From NCBI RefSeq assembly GCF_006716885.1, contig NZ_VFPU01000001.1, positions 434,001 to 498,000 of the forward strand: a stretch of 64,000 bases of DNA. The letters are read 5' to 3'. The position numbers and the translations under genes were made by a program. Shown in pieces: positions 19,806 through 29,439 of the stretch. The notes under the pieces are model-generated. The model saw nothing but the letters and a program-made list of their open reading frames with translations. It ran no database searches and was not told the origin of the DNA. Source of the DNA: Ornithinimicrobium humiphilum (GTDB lineage: Bacteria > Actinomycetota > Actinomycetes > Actinomycetales > Dermatophilaceae). Position 1 is the stretch's first letter, and every line of letters starts with the position of its first letter.

Positions 19806-20424
19806 CCTCGTCGGCCCGGACGAGGAGGACGCGCCCGGCGCGCCCGCCACGACCCAGGTCGACCACGCCCGGATCGAGGCCGCCGTCCGCGAGATCCTCG
19901 CCGCCATCGGCGAGGACCCCGAGCGGGACGGTCTGCGCGACACCCCCGCCCGCGTCGCGCGCGCCTACGCCGAGGTCTTCTCCGGGCTCTCGCAGGACCC
20001 GGCCGAGGTGCTGGGCACCACCTTCGACGTGGAGCACGAGGAGATGATCCTGGTGCGCGACATCGAGCTGCACAGCACCTGCGAGCACCACCTGGTGCCC
20101 TTCCACGGCGCCGCCCACATCGCCTACATCCCCGGCGCGGACGGGCGGGTCGTGGGGCTGTCCAAGCTGGCGCGGCTGGTCGACGTCTTCGCCCGTCGGC
20201 CCCAGGTGCAGGAGCGTCTCACCACGCAGGTGGCCGAGGCGCTCGTCGAGCACCTCGACCCGGCGGGCGTGCTCGTCGTCGTCGAGGCCGAGCACCTCTG
20301 CATGTCCATGCGCGGCGTGCGTCGCCCGGGCGCCCGCACCATCACCTCGGCGGTCCGCGGCCAGCTGCGCAACCCGGCCACCCGTGCCGAGGCGATGAGC
20401 CTCGTGATGGGCAGGACCTCCTGA
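19783..20424 (+). CDS. folE: GTP cyclohydrolase I
   Basis: FolE catalyses the first step of tetrahydrofolate synthesis, GTP to dihydroneopterin triphosphate. The 213-aa product has zinc-ligand and active-site motifs [10 protein letters not shown] and [11 protein letters not shown]. It overlaps ftsH by 23 nt. The ATG at 19783 has GGAGG 7 nt upstream, inside the ftsH coding sequence. It heads the folate cluster folE-folP-folBK. Confidence 0.96.
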
Positions 20425-20426
20425 CC

Positions 20427-21317
20427 GTGCGACCGGTCACCGACCTCCTCCTCCCGGGCCGCACCCGGATCATGGGTGTGGTCAACGTGACACCCGACTC
20501 CTTCAGCGACGGCGGTCGCTGGCTCGACCCGGAGGCCGCCGTGGCGCACGGTCGCGAGCTCGCCGCCGAGGGCGCCGACTGGCTCGACGTCGGGGGCGAG
20601 TCCACCCGACCGGGCAGCGCCCGCCCCTCCGAGGAGGAGGAGAGGGCGCGCGTGCTGCCCGTCGTGCGGGCCCTGGCCGCGGACGGGCACGTCGTGTCGG
20701 TCGACACCATGCGCGCGACCGTCGCGGCCGAGGCCCTCGAGGCCGGTGCCGCGATCGTCAACGACGTCTCCGGCGGCCTCGCCGACCCGGCGATGCCCGG
20801 GCTGGTCGCCGCCACCGGGACGCCCTTCGTCGTCATGCACTGGCGCGGGCTGCTCACCGACCCCGCCGAGCGCCCCGTCTACGACGACGTGGTCGAGGAG
20901 GTGTGCCGGGAGCTGCAGGAGCGCGTCGACACCCTGGTCGACCAGCGCGTCGACCCCGGCCAGCTGATCCTCGATCCCGGCTTCGGCTTCTCCAAGGACG
21001 CCGGGCACAACTGGGAGCTGCTCTCCGGGCTGGACGAGGTGATCGCCCTGGGCCTGCCGGTCCTCGTCGGCACCTCCCGCAAGCGCTTCCTGGGCCGCCT
21101 GCCCTCCCGTCCGGGCGCGCACATCGCGGACGACGCCGCACCGACCGAGCCCACCGCCCGCGACGCCGCCACCGCCGCGACGAGCCTGCTCGCCGCCCGG
21201 GCCGGAGCCGCCGCCGTCCGCGTGCACGAGGTCGGTCCCACCCGCGACGCGCTGTCGGTCTGGCAGCTCACCACCGAGGCCCACGACCGACGGGCCGCCA
21301 GGAAGGACCGGTCCTGA
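20427..21317 (+). CDS. folP: Dihydropteroate synthase
   Basis: FolP condenses the pterin diphosphate with p-aminobenzoate and is the sulfonamide target. The 296-aa TIM-barrel protein has the signatures MGVVNVTPDSFSDGG, DVGGESTRPG and GTSRKRFLG. GTG 20427 lies 2 nt after folE. Its TGA shares a base with the next ATG (TGATG), so translation is coupled. Confidence 0.96.
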   Translation: MRPVTDLLLPGRTRIMGVVNVTPDSFSDGGRWLDPEAAVAHGRELAAEGADWLDVGGESTRPGSARPSEEEERARVLPVVRALAADGHVVSVDTMRATVAAEALEAGAAIVNDVSGGLADPAMPGLVAATGTPFVVMHWRGLLTDPAERPVYDDVVEEVCRELQERVDTLVDQRVDPGQLILDPGFGFSKDAGHNWELLSGLDEVIALGLPVLVGTSRKRFLGRLPSRPGAHIADDAAPTEPTARDAATAATSLLAARAGAAAVRVHEVGPTRDALSVWQLTTEAHDRRAARKDRS

Positions 21318-22207
21318 TGCGAGGCGACCTGATCCGGCTCACCGGGGTGCGCGCCTACGGCCACCACGGCGTCCTCGAGCACGAGCGCCGCGTCGGCCAG
21401 GACTTCGTCGTCGACGTGACCATGTCGGTCGACCTGCGCGCGGCGGGGGAGAGCGACGACCTCGCCCGCACCGTCAACTACGCCGAGGTCGCGGCCGACG
21501 TCGTCGCGGTCGTCACCGGTCCGCCCCACGACCTCATCGAGACCGTCGCCGAGGAGATCGCCGCCCGGACCCTGGCCCGCCCGCTCGTCGAGGCCGTCGA
21601 GGTGACGGTCCACAAGCCGCAGGCCCCCGTCGGCGTGCCCTTCGGCGACGTCGAGGTGGTCGTGCGTCGCGAGCGCGACGTGCCGGTCGTGATCGCCCTG
21701 GGCGCCAACCTCGAGGGCGTGGACGGGGCCGACCCCGCCGCGACCGTGCGCTCGGCGGCCCGGCGGCTGCACCGGGTGCGGGGGCTGCGCGCGGTCCGGC
21801 TGTCCGCCCTCTTCGGCACCGCCCCCGTCGGTGGCCCGGAGCAGCCCGACTACGTCAACGCCGTCGCCGTCGCCCGCACGCGTCTCACGCCCGCCGCCCT
21901 GCTGGCCGCTCTGCACCGGGTCGAGGCCGACTTCGGCCGCACCCGCGAGGTGCGCTGGGGCGCGCGGACCCTCGACCTCGACCTCGTGCAGTACGGCGAC
22001 CCCGCCGCCGGCACGGACGTGACGAGCACCGACCCCGCGCTGGTGCTCCCGCACCCCCGCGCCCACGAGCGCGGCTTCGTGCTCGTGCCGTGGCACGACA
22101 TCGACCCGCGGGCCCGCCTCCGCGTGGGGGACCGGGTGCTCCCGGTCGCGGACCTCCTGCCGACCGTCGCCGACCAGGACGTCCACCCGCTGGGGGGTCC
22201 GGCATGA
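21317..22207 (+). CDS. folBK: Bifunctional dihydroneopterin aldolase / HPPK (FolB-FolK fusion)
   Basis: One 296-aa chain carries two consecutive folate enzymes. Residues 1-118 are FolB (LTGVRAYGHHGVLEHER, then NYAEV, and catalytic-region VTVHKPQAPV). Residues about 122-296 are FolK, 6-hydroxymethyl-dihydropterin diphosphokinase (VVIALGANLEG, then RWGARTLDLDLVQYG and LPHPRAHERGFVL). No stop or frame change separates them. It is coupled to folP by TGATG and to the downstream DUF3180 gene by ATGA. Confidence 0.95.
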   Translation: MRGDLIRLTGVRAYGHHGVLEHERRVGQDFVVDVTMSVDLRAAGESDDLARTVNYAEVAADVVAVVTGPPHDLIETVAEEIAARTLARPLVEAVEVTVHKPQAPVGVPFGDVEVVVRRERDVPVVIALGANLEGVDGADPAATVRSAARRLHRVRGLRAVRLSALFGTAPVGGPEQPDYVNAVAVARTRLTPAALLAALHRVEADFGRTREVRWGARTLDLDLVQYGDPAAGTDVTSTDPALVLPHPRAHERGFVLVPWHDIDPRARLRVGDRVLPVADLLPTVADQDVHPLGGPA

Positions 22208-22713
22208 CCCCTGCCCAGGGCATCCGCATCTCCTCGGCCGTCATCCTCGCGCTGCTCTCGGGCATGGCCAGCTGGCTGCTGCTCACCCTCGTGCGGGCCG
22301 CGGGCGGCTCCTATCCCGTCATCTCCTGGCTCGGCCTGGTGCCGCTCGTGGCGGTCATCGTGCTGGTGCTGGTGCTGAGCTGGCAGGTCCGGCGCTACGT
22401 CCGTGGCGCCGACCCCTCGCGGCCGCGCCCGAGCCCCCAACGGGCGCGCAGCACCCTCGTCGGTGCCCAGGCGGCCGCGCTCGGCGGCGCGGCCCTCGTC
22501 GGCTGGTACACCGCCAACGCGCTCGCCCACCTGCCCAACGCCGACGTGCCCGGCGAGCGGACCCAGCTGCTCTGGGGGCTGGCCCACGCGGTCGTCGCCC
22601 TCGCGCTCTCGGCGAGCGGCTTCGTCGGCCAGGCGTGGTGCCGCATACCCCCGACCGAGCACGGTGACGACGACGACGGGGCCGTGCCCGACGGCGACCT
22701 CGCCTACGGCTGA
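22204..22713 (+). CDS. DUF3180 membrane protein
   Basis: The 169-aa product has four predicted transmembrane segments in two pairs (about residues 10-30, 37-58, 85-103, 120-140) and an acidic C-terminal tail. It matches the actinobacterial DUF3180 family that routinely follows folK. The function is unknown; its constant position suggests a link to folate metabolism or only old operon history. It starts within the folBK stop (ATGA). Confidence 0.85.
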   Translation: MTPAQGIRISSAVILALLSGMASWLLLTLVRAAGGSYPVISWLGLVPLVAVIVLVLVLSWQVRRYVRGADPSRPRPSPQRARSTLVGAQAAALGGAALVGWYTANALAHLPNADVPGERTQLLWGLAHAVVALALSASGFVGQAWCRIPPTEHGDDDDGAVPDGDLAYG

Positions 22714-22732
22714 GCTCGCCTACCCTGGCGGC

Positions 22733-23413
22733 ATGAGCAGCCAGGGCGAGGACCGGGAGCAGCAGGGACGCAGCACCACGGAGGGCCGTCGGGCGCCGGT
22801 GGACCCGGTCCCGTCGACGACGCCCACCACCCTGTGGCCGGGGCTGGACGACCCCGAGCACTCGCGCTGGTACGTCGAGCGCTTCCGCGACATGGCCCGC
22901 TCCGGCCAGGACCTGCACGGCGAGGCCCGTCTCGTCGACGCGCTCGTGCCGCGCGGCGCCCGGCTGCTCGACGCGGGCTGCGGGCCGGGACGCCACGGCG
23001 GCCACCTCGCCCGGCTGGGCCACACGGTCGTCGGCGTCGACATCGACCCCGAGCTGGTGGCCGCGGCGGCCGAGGACCACCCCGGGGCGACCTGGCTGGT
23101 CGCCGACCTCGTCACCCTCGACCTGCCGGCACTCGGGCAGCCGGAGCCCTTCGACGGCGCGCTGGTCGCCGGCAACGTCCTCGACTTCGTCCCGGCCGAG
23201 CACCAGGCCGAGGCCGTGCGGCGGATCGCCGCGCACGTGCGCCGCGACGGCGTCGTCGTGATCGGCTGCCGCGTGGGTCGTGGCTTCTCCCCGGAGGACC
23301 TCGACGCGGCCGCGCCGTCGGCCGGGCTGACCCTCGAGCACCGCTTCGCCACCTGGGACCTGCGGCCCTGGGGCCCGGACGCCGACTTCTGCGTGAGCGT
23401 GCTGCGCCGCTAG
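22733..23413 (+). CDS. Class I SAM-dependent methyltransferase
   Basis: The 226-aa product has a Rossmann-fold SAM site (LLDAGCGPGRHGGHLARLGH, then VGVDIDPELV). The substrate is not predictable. TACCCT (22721-22726) lies 6 nt before ATG 22733, a leaderless layout. Its TAG stop directly abuts the TAG stop of the convergent NuoD-like gene (TAGCTA at 23411-23416), leaving no room for a terminator between them. Confidence 0.85.
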   Translation: MSSQGEDREQQGRSTTEGRRAPVDPVPSTTPTTLWPGLDDPEHSRWYVERFRDMARSGQDLHGEARLVDALVPRGARLLDAGCGPGRHGGHLARLGHTVVGVDIDPELVAAAAEDHPGATWLVADLVTLDLPALGQPEPFDGALVAGNVLDFVPAEHQAEAVRRIAAHVRRDGVVVIGCRVGRGFSPEDLDAAAPSAGLTLEHRFATWDLRPWGPDADFCVSVLRR

Positions 23414-24586
23414 CTAGCGGTCGATGTCGCCGACGACGAAGAACATCGACCCCAGGATCGCCACCATGTCGGCGACCACCGTGCCGGGCAGCATCTCCCG
23501 GAGCACCTGGACGTTGTTGAAGGACGCCGAGCGCAGCTTGAGCCGGTGCGGGGCCTTGTCGCCGCGGCTGACCAGGAAGTAGCCGTTGTGGCCGAGGGGG
23601 TTCTCGGTGTGCAGGTAGGCGTCGCCCTCGGGCACCTTGAGGACCTTGGGCAGCTTGGTGTCGTAGGGCCCGGGGCCGATCTCGCGCAGCCGCTCGGTGC
23701 AGGAGCGGGCGAGGTCGAGCGAGACGTGCACCTGCTCGGCCAGCACCTCGAGGCGGGCGTGGCAGTCGCCGGCCTCGCGGGTCACGACCCGGCCCGGACC
23801 GCCCTCGGCGAAGAGCTCGCCGTAGGCCAGGTAGGGCTCGTCGCGCCGCAGGTCGAGGTCGAGCCCCGACGCCCGGGCGATCGGACCGGTGACGCCGTGG
23901 GCCAGCACCCGCTCGACGTCGAGCACCCCGACCCCGCGGGTGCGGGCCTCGACGATCTCGTTGCCCAGCAGCAGCGACTCCAGCTCCGGCATCCGGGAGC
24001 GGACCTTCTCCACGGCGGCGTCCACGCGGTCGAGCCAGCCGTCGGGCAGGTCGTGCAGCAGACCCCCGACCCGCGTGCACATGTAGTGCATGCGACCGCC
24101 GGAGAACTCCTCCATCACGGCCTGCAGCTCCTCGCGCTCGCGGAAGGAGTAGAACATCGGCGTGATCGCGCCCAGCTCCAGCGGGTAGGAGCCGAGGAAC
24201 ATCAGGTGGTTGAGCACCCGGTTGAGCTCGCTGAGCAGGGTGCGCGTCCAGGTGGCGCGCTCGGGCACCTCCATGCCGAGCATCTGCTCGACGACCAGCG
24301 CTGCACCGACCTCGTTGCTGAAGGCGGAGAGCCAGTCGTGCCGGTTGGAGAGCACGAGGATCTGCCGGTAGTCGCGCGCCTCGAAGAGCTTCTCCGCCCC
24401 GCGGTGCATGTAGCCGATGACCGGCTCGGCCCGCACGATCTGCTCGCCGTCCACCGTGATGCGCAGCCGCAGCACGCCGTGCGTGGCCGGGTGCTGCGGC
24501 CCGATGTTGAGCACCATCTCGGTCGTGCTCAGGCCGCTGACGCCCGAGCCGGCTCCGAGGGACACGTCGAGGTCGCGGGTGCTCAC
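23414..24586 (-). CDS. Stand-alone NuoD-like complex I 49-kDa subunit homologue
   Basis: The 390-aa product is full length for the NuoD/NDUFS2 family: [13 protein letters not shown] near residue 29, then [12 protein letters not shown], and [13 protein letters not shown] and [20 protein letters not shown] at the end. No other nuo gene lies in the window. The usual quinone-binding His is kept (His36), but the quinone-binding Tyr (Tyr87 in Thermus Nqo4) aligns with Trp85 (NRHDWLSAF). Arg62 in MHRGAEK corresponds to the arginine methylated in human NDUFS2. GTG 24586 lies 10 nt after the MidA-like methyltransferase, so the two are probably co-transcribed. The electron acceptor is unknown. Confidence 0.9.
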   Translation of the reverse strand: MSTRDLDVSLGAGSGVSGLSTTEMVLNIGPQHPATHGVLRLRITVDGEQIVRAEPVIGYMHRGAEKLFEARDYRQILVLSNRHDWLSAFSNEVGAALVVEQMLGMEVPERATWTRTLLSELNRVLNHLMFLGSYPLELGAITPMFYSFREREELQAVMEEFSGGRMHYMCTRVGGLLHDLPDGWLDRVDAAVEKVRSRMPELESLLLGNEIVEARTRGVGVLDVERVLAHGVTGPIARASGLDLDLRRDEPYLAYGELFAEGGPGRVVTREAGDCHARLEVLAEQVHVSLDLARSCTERLREIGPGPYDTKLPKVLKVPEGDAYLHTENPLGHNGYFLVSRGDKAPHRLKLRSASFNNVQVLREMLPGTVVADMVAILGSMFFVVGDIDR

Positions 24587-24596
24587 CCGGCCCACC

Positions 24597-25622
24597 CTAC
24601 TGAGCGGCCCCGCCGGGCGGCGGCACCACGACGGTGACCCACCCGAAGTCGCCCAGCCCGCCGGGGGCGCTGAGCGCGCCCAGGGCGGCACGACGCGCCA
24701 GCGCCCGCAGGTATGCCGTGGGCCGGCTCCGCGCGAGCTCGTGCGGCACCGGCGCGTCGGCCCCGGGCAGCAGGTCGGCCAGCGCGTCCCGCTGGCTGGT
24801 GAGCTCCACCCGTCGGCCCTCCCCGCGCAGGCCGTCGACCAGGCTGTCGAGGGCGACGTGCGCGGTGACGTCGCAGGAGCCGTCGGGGACCGGGGCGACC
24901 TGCCGCCCGTCGCGATAGCCGGTGAGGCTGCCGCCGGGAGGGCGGGCCTCCCGCTCGTGCCCGTAGTCGACGAGCAGCAGCACGCCGTCGCCGAGGCGGG
25001 CCAGCAGGTCGGCGGCGGCCCGGTCGCGCGGCAGCCCGACCTCGGCGCGGGCGACGTCCTCGGGCACCCAGCGCTCCAGCCAGCCGAGGTCGTCGCCCGC
25101 GACGGCGGGCCCGAGGACCTCGACGCCGTCGCGGCGGACCAGGACCTCGCGCCAGCTCCCCGACGCGTCGCGCTCGACCACCGGGCAGGGCACGACGTCG
25201 AGCCACTCGTGGCCGACGGCGAGCGTGCGGCCCGGCCCGGCCAGCCCGTCGGGGAGGGCGGCGCCGCCGGGGGAGACGAGCCACGGCATACCCGTGCCGG
25301 GCGGAGCCCGGTCGACGACGTCGACGCCGACGAGCGCGAGCTCGGGATCGATCTCGTGCACCGCCGCGAGCAGCTCGCCCCCGCCCGCCCCGACGTCCAC
25401 CACGCGGGTGCAGCCGTGCCGGTGGGCGAGCTCGGCCACGGCGGCCGCGAGCACCTCGCCGCCGCCGGGGATGCCCTGGGCCGAGGTGGCGAAGTGCCGG
25501 GCCGGAGGCGCCGAGCGGTAGAAGCCGCCGGAGCCGTAGAGCGCGTCGTGCCAGGCGCCCGGCCAGGGCCGGGGGACGTCGTCGCTGCTTGGCTCGGGAC
25601 CCACGTGCCGATTCTGGCCCAT
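24597..25622 (-). CDS. MidA/NDUFAF7-family SAM-dependent methyltransferase
   Basis: The 341-aa product matches the DUF185/Methyltransf_28 family. It has a divergent SAM loop ([12 protein letters not shown]), the family segment [14 protein letters not shown] followed by SWREVLV, and LLLVDYGHE with [11 protein letters not shown]. In mitochondria the homologue NDUFAF7 symmetrically dimethylates one arginine of NDUFS2, the NuoD homologue. Here the gene immediately precedes a NuoD homologue that keeps that arginine, so it is the obvious substrate candidate (inference). ATG 25622 is used; an in-frame GTG at 25604 is an alternative. Confidence 0.85.
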   Translation of the reverse strand: MGQNRHVGPEPSSDDVPRPWPGAWHDALYGSGGFYRSAPPARHFATSAQGIPGGGEVLAAAVAELAHRHGCTRVVDVGAGGGELLAAVHEIDPELALVGVDVVDRAPPGTGMPWLVSPGGAALPDGLAGPGRTLAVGHEWLDVVPCPVVERDASGSWREVLVRRDGVEVLGPAVAGDDLGWLERWVPEDVARAEVGLPRDRAAADLLARLGDGVLLLVDYGHEREARPPGGSLTGYRDGRQVAPVPDGSCDVTAHVALDSLVDGLRGEGRRVELTSQRDALADLLPGADAPVPHELARSRPTAYLRALARRAALGALSAPGGLGDFGWVTVVVPPPGGAAQ

Positions 25623-25680
25623 GGGTCGTGATGTCGCATTCTTGCTAGACCAGGACGGGGTCGTGCCGCAGCATGGAGGG

Positions 25681-27288
25681 GTGCACCTCGACCACGACCG
25701 TTGCGCCGCCGCCGTGCGGAGCAAGGACTCCCGCTTCGACGGGTGGTTCGTCACGGGCGTGCTGTCGACCGGCATCTACTGCCGGCCCAGCTGCCCGGCG
25801 ATCACCCCGAAGGTGGTCAACATGCGCTTCTACCCCTCCGCCGCCGCGGCGCAGGGGGCGGGCTTCCGGGCCTGCAAGCGCTGCCGGCCCGACGCGACAC
25901 CGGGCTCGCCGGAGTGGCGCACCCGCGGCGACGTCGCAGCCCGGGCCGTGCGGCTGGTCGCCGACGGCGTCGTCGACCGGGAGGGCGTCGCGGGCCTGGC
26001 CTCGCGGCTGGGCTACTCGGTGCGACAGGTCGAGCGGCTGGTGGCCGCCGAGCTCGGCGCCGGGCCGCTCGCCCTCGCCCGGGCCCAGCGCGCGCAGACG
26101 GCCCGCCTCCTGGTCGAGGGGACCGACCTGAGCATGGCCGACGTCGCCTTCGCCGCCGGCTTCTCGAGCATCCGCTCCTTCAACGACACGGTCCGCGCGG
26201 TCTACGCCACCACGCCCCGCGAGCTGCGGACGGCCGCACGGCGGCGCGACGGGACCCCGCCGTCCCTGCCCGGCCGGTCGGGCGGGACGGTCGGCGGTGG
26301 TGCCCACCCCGCCCTGCTGCACCTGCGCCTGCCCTTCCGCCCTCCGCTGTCGGCCGCCGGCCTCTTCGGTCATCTCGCGGCCACCCGGGCGCCCGGCGTG
26401 GAGGTCTGGCGGGACGACGGCCTCGAGCGCGCGCTCCGCCTGCCGCACGGGCCCGCCGTCGTCCGGCTCGGCCCGCCCCGCCCTGACGACCGGCACGTCC
26501 CCGTCGTGCTGCGGCTGCTGGACGTGCGCGACCTCTCGGCCGCCATCGACCGCTGCCGCCGCCTGCTCGACCTCGACGCCGACCCGCAGGCCGTCGACGA
26601 GCACCTCGCGCTCGACCCCGCCCTGCGACCCCTCGTCGCGCGCACGCCGGGCGTGCGGCTCCCGGGCAGCGTCGACGCCGGAGAGCTGGCGCTCCGCGCC
26701 GTCCTGGGGCAGCAGGTCTCGACCGTCCGGGCCGGAGCCCTGGCGGCCGCGCTGGTCGCCGCGCTGGGGGAGCCGCTGCCCGCGGGGCTCGTCGATCCCG
26801 GCGGTCCCACCTCGCTCTTCCCGACGCCGGAGGCCCTGGCCGGGGCGCCGGACGCGGCCTACCCCGGGATGCCGGGCGCCCGGCGCGGCGCGCTGCGGGC
26901 CCTGGCCCTCGCCCTGGCCACGGGCGACCTCGACCTCTCGCCGGGCGCCTCCTGGTCGACCGCCCGCGCCGGCCTGCTGGCGCTGCCCGGCATCGGGCCG
27001 TGGACCGCCGAGATCGTCGCCCTCCGCGGTCTGGGCGATCCCGACGCCCTGCCGGTCGGCGACGTCGGGCTCCGGGCCGCGGCCCGCGCCGTCGGTCTCG
27101 ACGACGCCCCACGAGCCCTGGAACGCCGGGCGGAGGCCTGGCGGCCGTGGCGCTCCTACGCCGTCCAGCTGCTGTGGTCCTCGCTCGACCATCCTGCCGC
27201 CCGGCTGCCCCCGCCCGACCCGCACCACGCCACCGGCCGCCCCCGGCCGCCCGCCCCCGCACCGCTCCGACCCCAGGAGGCCTCATGA
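25681..27288 (+). CDS. Ada/AraC-AlkA fusion: methylation sensor and 3-methyladenine glycosylase
   Basis: The 535-aa protein joins three modules. Residues 1-75 form the Ada zinc domain with Cys34, Cys38, Cys65 and Cys68, the exact Ada spacing; one Cys accepts methyl groups from DNA phosphotriesters. An AraC-type HTH follows at about 80-180. AlkA makes up the rest: an N-terminal domain, then HhH-GPD with [16 protein letters not shown] and the catalytic Asp in DALPVGDVG. It can thus sense and repair alkylation damage. GTG 25681 fits family N-termini, although GGAGG is only about 1 nt away. It overlaps ogt by ATGA. Confidence 0.92.
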   Translation: MHLDHDRCAAAVRSKDSRFDGWFVTGVLSTGIYCRPSCPAITPKVVNMRFYPSAAAAQGAGFRACKRCRPDATPGSPEWRTRGDVAARAVRLVADGVVDREGVAGLASRLGYSVRQVERLVAAELGAGPLALARAQRAQTARLLVEGTDLSMADVAFAAGFSSIRSFNDTVRAVYATTPRELRTAARRRDGTPPSLPGRSGGTVGGGAHPALLHLRLPFRPPLSAAGLFGHLAATRAPGVEVWRDDGLERALRLPHGPAVVRLGPPRPDDRHVPVVLRLLDVRDLSAAIDRCRRLLDLDADPQAVDEHLALDPALRPLVARTPGVRLPGSVDAGELALRAVLGQQVSTVRAGALAAALVAALGEPLPAGLVDPGGPTSLFPTPEALAGAPDAAYPGMPGARRGALRALALALATGDLDLSPGASWSTARAGLLALPGIGPWTAEIVALRGLGDPDALPVGDVGLRAAARAVGLDDAPRALERRAEAWRPWRSYAVQLLWSSLDHPAARLPPPDPHHATGRPRPPAPAPLRPQEAS

Positions 27289-27806
27289 CCACCGCCACCC
27301 GCTCCGCCCTGGAGCACCTCGTCGTCGACTCGCCCGTCGGCCCGCTCACGCTGGTCACCGACGGCACCGCCCTGGTGGGGCTCTACTTCGCCGAGCACCG
27401 GCACGCCCCCGGCGACGTCGGGCGCGCCGTGGACCGCCAGGACGCGCCCGCCGTGCTCGTCGAGACCGCGCAGCAGCTGGAGGAGTACTTCGCCGGCACG
27501 CGCACCGACTTCGACCTGCCCGTGGCGGCCACCGGCACGGACTTCCAGCACCGCGTCTGGGCCAGGCTGCGGGAGATCCCCTACGGGCAGACCCGCTCCT
27601 ACGGCCAGCTGGCCGCCGAGCTCGGCAGCCCGGGCGCCTCCCGCGCCGTGGGTCTGGCCAACGGTCGCAATCCCGTCTCGATCGTCGTGCCCTGCCACCG
27701 CGTGGTCGGCTCGACCGGCGCCATCACCGGCTACGGCGGCGGCGTCGAGCGCAAGCAGCAGCTGCTCGACCTCGAGCGGCGCACGGCCGGCGCCGCGCTG
27801 TTCTGA
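27285..27806 (+). CDS. ogt: Methylated-DNA-[protein]-cysteine S-methyltransferase
   Basis: This suicide enzyme removes methyl groups from O6-methylguanine. The 173-aa product has the active-site motif IVVPCHRV with Cys137, the Arg-finger region [14 protein letters not shown], and an N-terminal RNase-H-like domain. AGGAGG lies 4 nt before ATG 27285. Coupling to the Ada-AlkA gene (ATGA) makes a two-gene alkylation-repair operon that is probably autoregulated by the Ada part. Confidence 0.95.
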   Translation: MTTATRSALEHLVVDSPVGPLTLVTDGTALVGLYFAEHRHAPGDVGRAVDRQDAPAVLVETAQQLEEYFAGTRTDFDLPVAATGTDFQHRVWARLREIPYGQTRSYGQLAAELGSPGASRAVGLANGRNPVSIVVPCHRVVGSTGAITGYGGGVERKQQLLDLERRTAGAALF

Positions 27807-27909
27807 GCGGGGACGGGCCGAGGGGGCACGACCCGTCCCCGGCCGGGGGCGGGTCGGTGCCCCGACCGCCGGTTCGGGCGGCCGCGGCCCCGGCGGATAC
27901 CCTGTCGGG

Positions 27910-29439
27910 GTGAGCCAGACCCCCCAGAACGCTGCCGCCGCGGACCCCGGGGCGGGCGACGCCCCCGACACCGACCTGCCCGAGCAGGTCCGGGTGCGGC
28001 GCGCCAAGCGCGAGGCGATGCTGGCCGCCGGGGTCGACCCCTATCCGGTCACCGTCCCGATCACCCACACCCTCGCCGAGGTCCGCGAGCGGTGGGGCTC
28101 GCTGGAGACGGGCGAGGAGACCCAGGACGTCGTCGGCGTCGCCGGCCGCGTGGTCTTCGTCCGCAACACCGGCAAGCTCTGCTTCGCCACGCTGCAGGCC
28201 GGTGATGGCACCCGCCTGCAGGCGATGCTCTCCCTCGCCGAGGTGGGCGAGGAGGCGCTCGCGCGCTGGAAGGCCTGGGTGGACCTGGGCGACCACGTCT
28301 TCGTGCACGGCCGCGTGATCTGCTCCCGCCGCGGCGAGCTGTCCGTCATGGCCGACTCCTGGGCGATGGCGTCCAAGGCGCTGCGGCCGCTGCCCGTCCT
28401 CCACAAGGAGATGTCCGAGGAGCAGCGTGTCCGCCAGCGCTACGTCGATCTCGTGGTCCGTGACGCGGCGCGGCAGATGGTCCTCGACCGCGCCGCGGTC
28501 ACCCGCGCGCTGCGCTCGGTGCTCGAGGCGGACGGCTACGTCGAGATCGAGACGCCCGTCCTGCAGACCGTCCACGGCGGCGCCGCGGCCCGGCCGTTCA
28601 GGACCCACCTCAACGCCTTCGACCTGCCGATGACGCTGCGCATCGCGCTCGAGCTGCACCTCAAGCGCGCGGTCGTGGGCGGCGTCGAGCGGGTCTACGA
28701 GATCGGGCGCATCTTCCGCAACGAGGGCATCGACTCCTCGCACAGCCCCGAGTTCACGATGGTCGAGGCCTACCAGGCCTACGGCGACCAGTACACGATG
28801 GCCGAGCTCATCAGGCGCCTGATCCTGGCGGCCGCCGACGCCGTCGGGAGCCGCCAGGTCGAGACGCCGATGGGCACCGTCGACCTGGACGGCGAGTGGG
28901 TCTGGCTGCCCTTCTACGAGGGCCTCTCCCGTGCCGTCGGCCGGACGGTCGACGTCACCACCTCGCGCGAGGAGCTCGTCGAGCTGGCGGAGGCGCACGG
29001 CGTGCCGGTCAAGCCGGAGTGGAACGCCGGCAAGATCGCGATGGAGATCTTCGGCGACGTCGTCGAGCCGACGCTGCTCCAGCCGACCTACGTGTGCGAC
29101 TACCCCGAGATCGCCCAGCCGCTCGCCCGCACCCACCGCGAGACCGAGGGCCTCGTCGAGGCCTGGGACCTCATCATCGCCGGCGTCGAGCGCGGCACGG
29201 CCTTCAGCGAGCTCATCGACCCCGAGATCCAGCGCGCCCGCCTCGTCGAGCAGTCGCTGCTCGCGGCCGGTGGTGACCCGGAGGCGATGGTCGTCGACGA
29301 GGACTTCCTGCGGGCGCTCGAGTATGCCGCGCCCCCGATGGGCGGTCTCGGTCTCGGGCTGGACCGGCTGCTCATGCTGCTGACGGGCACCGGCATCCGC
29401 GAGACGATCCTCTTCCCCTTCCTCAAGCCGGAGGCGTGA
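27910..29439 (+). CDS. lysS: Lysyl-tRNA synthetase, class II
   Basis: The 509-aa product has an N-terminal OB-fold anticodon domain and class II motifs 2 (EIGRIFRNEG, SPEFTMVEAYQAY) and 3 (GLGLGLDRLLML). The Lys-pocket acidic and aromatic residues are retained (ALELHLKR, EAY, FSEL), in the actinobacterial variant GTAFSELIDP. TACCCT (27898-27903) lies 6 nt before GTG 27910, so the mRNA is probably leaderless. It sits upstream of lsr2 and clpC, as in mycobacteria. Confidence 0.95.
   Translation: MSQTPQNAAAADPGAGDAPDTDLPEQVRVRRAKREAMLAAGVDPYPVTVPITHTLAEVRERWGSLETGEETQDVVGVAGRVVFVRNTGKLCFATLQAGDGTRLQAMLSLAEVGEEALARWKAWVDLGDHVFVHGRVICSRRGELSVMADSWAMASKALRPLPVLHKEMSEEQRVRQRYVDLVVRDAARQMVLDRAAVTRALRSVLEADGYVEIETPVLQTVHGGAAARPFRTHLNAFDLPMTLRIALELHLKRAVVGGVERVYEIGRIFRNEGIDSSHSPEFTMVEAYQAYGDQYTMAELIRRLILAAADAVGSRQVETPMGTVDLDGEWVWLPFYEGLSRAVGRTVDVTTSREELVELAEAHGVPVKPEWNAGKIAMEIFGDVVEPTLLQPTYVCDYPEIAQPLARTHRETEGLVEAWDLIIAGVERGTAFSELIDPEIQRARLVEQSLLAAGGDPEAMVVDEDFLRALEYAAPPMGGLGLGLDRLLMLLTGTGIRETILFPFLKPEA

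Noticed and set aside
23414-24586. NuoD-like gene as a decayed remnant of a nuo operon
   Set aside because: The frame is intact and full length, most family motifs are kept, and it is coupled to a methyltransferase gene, so a pseudogene is unlikely.
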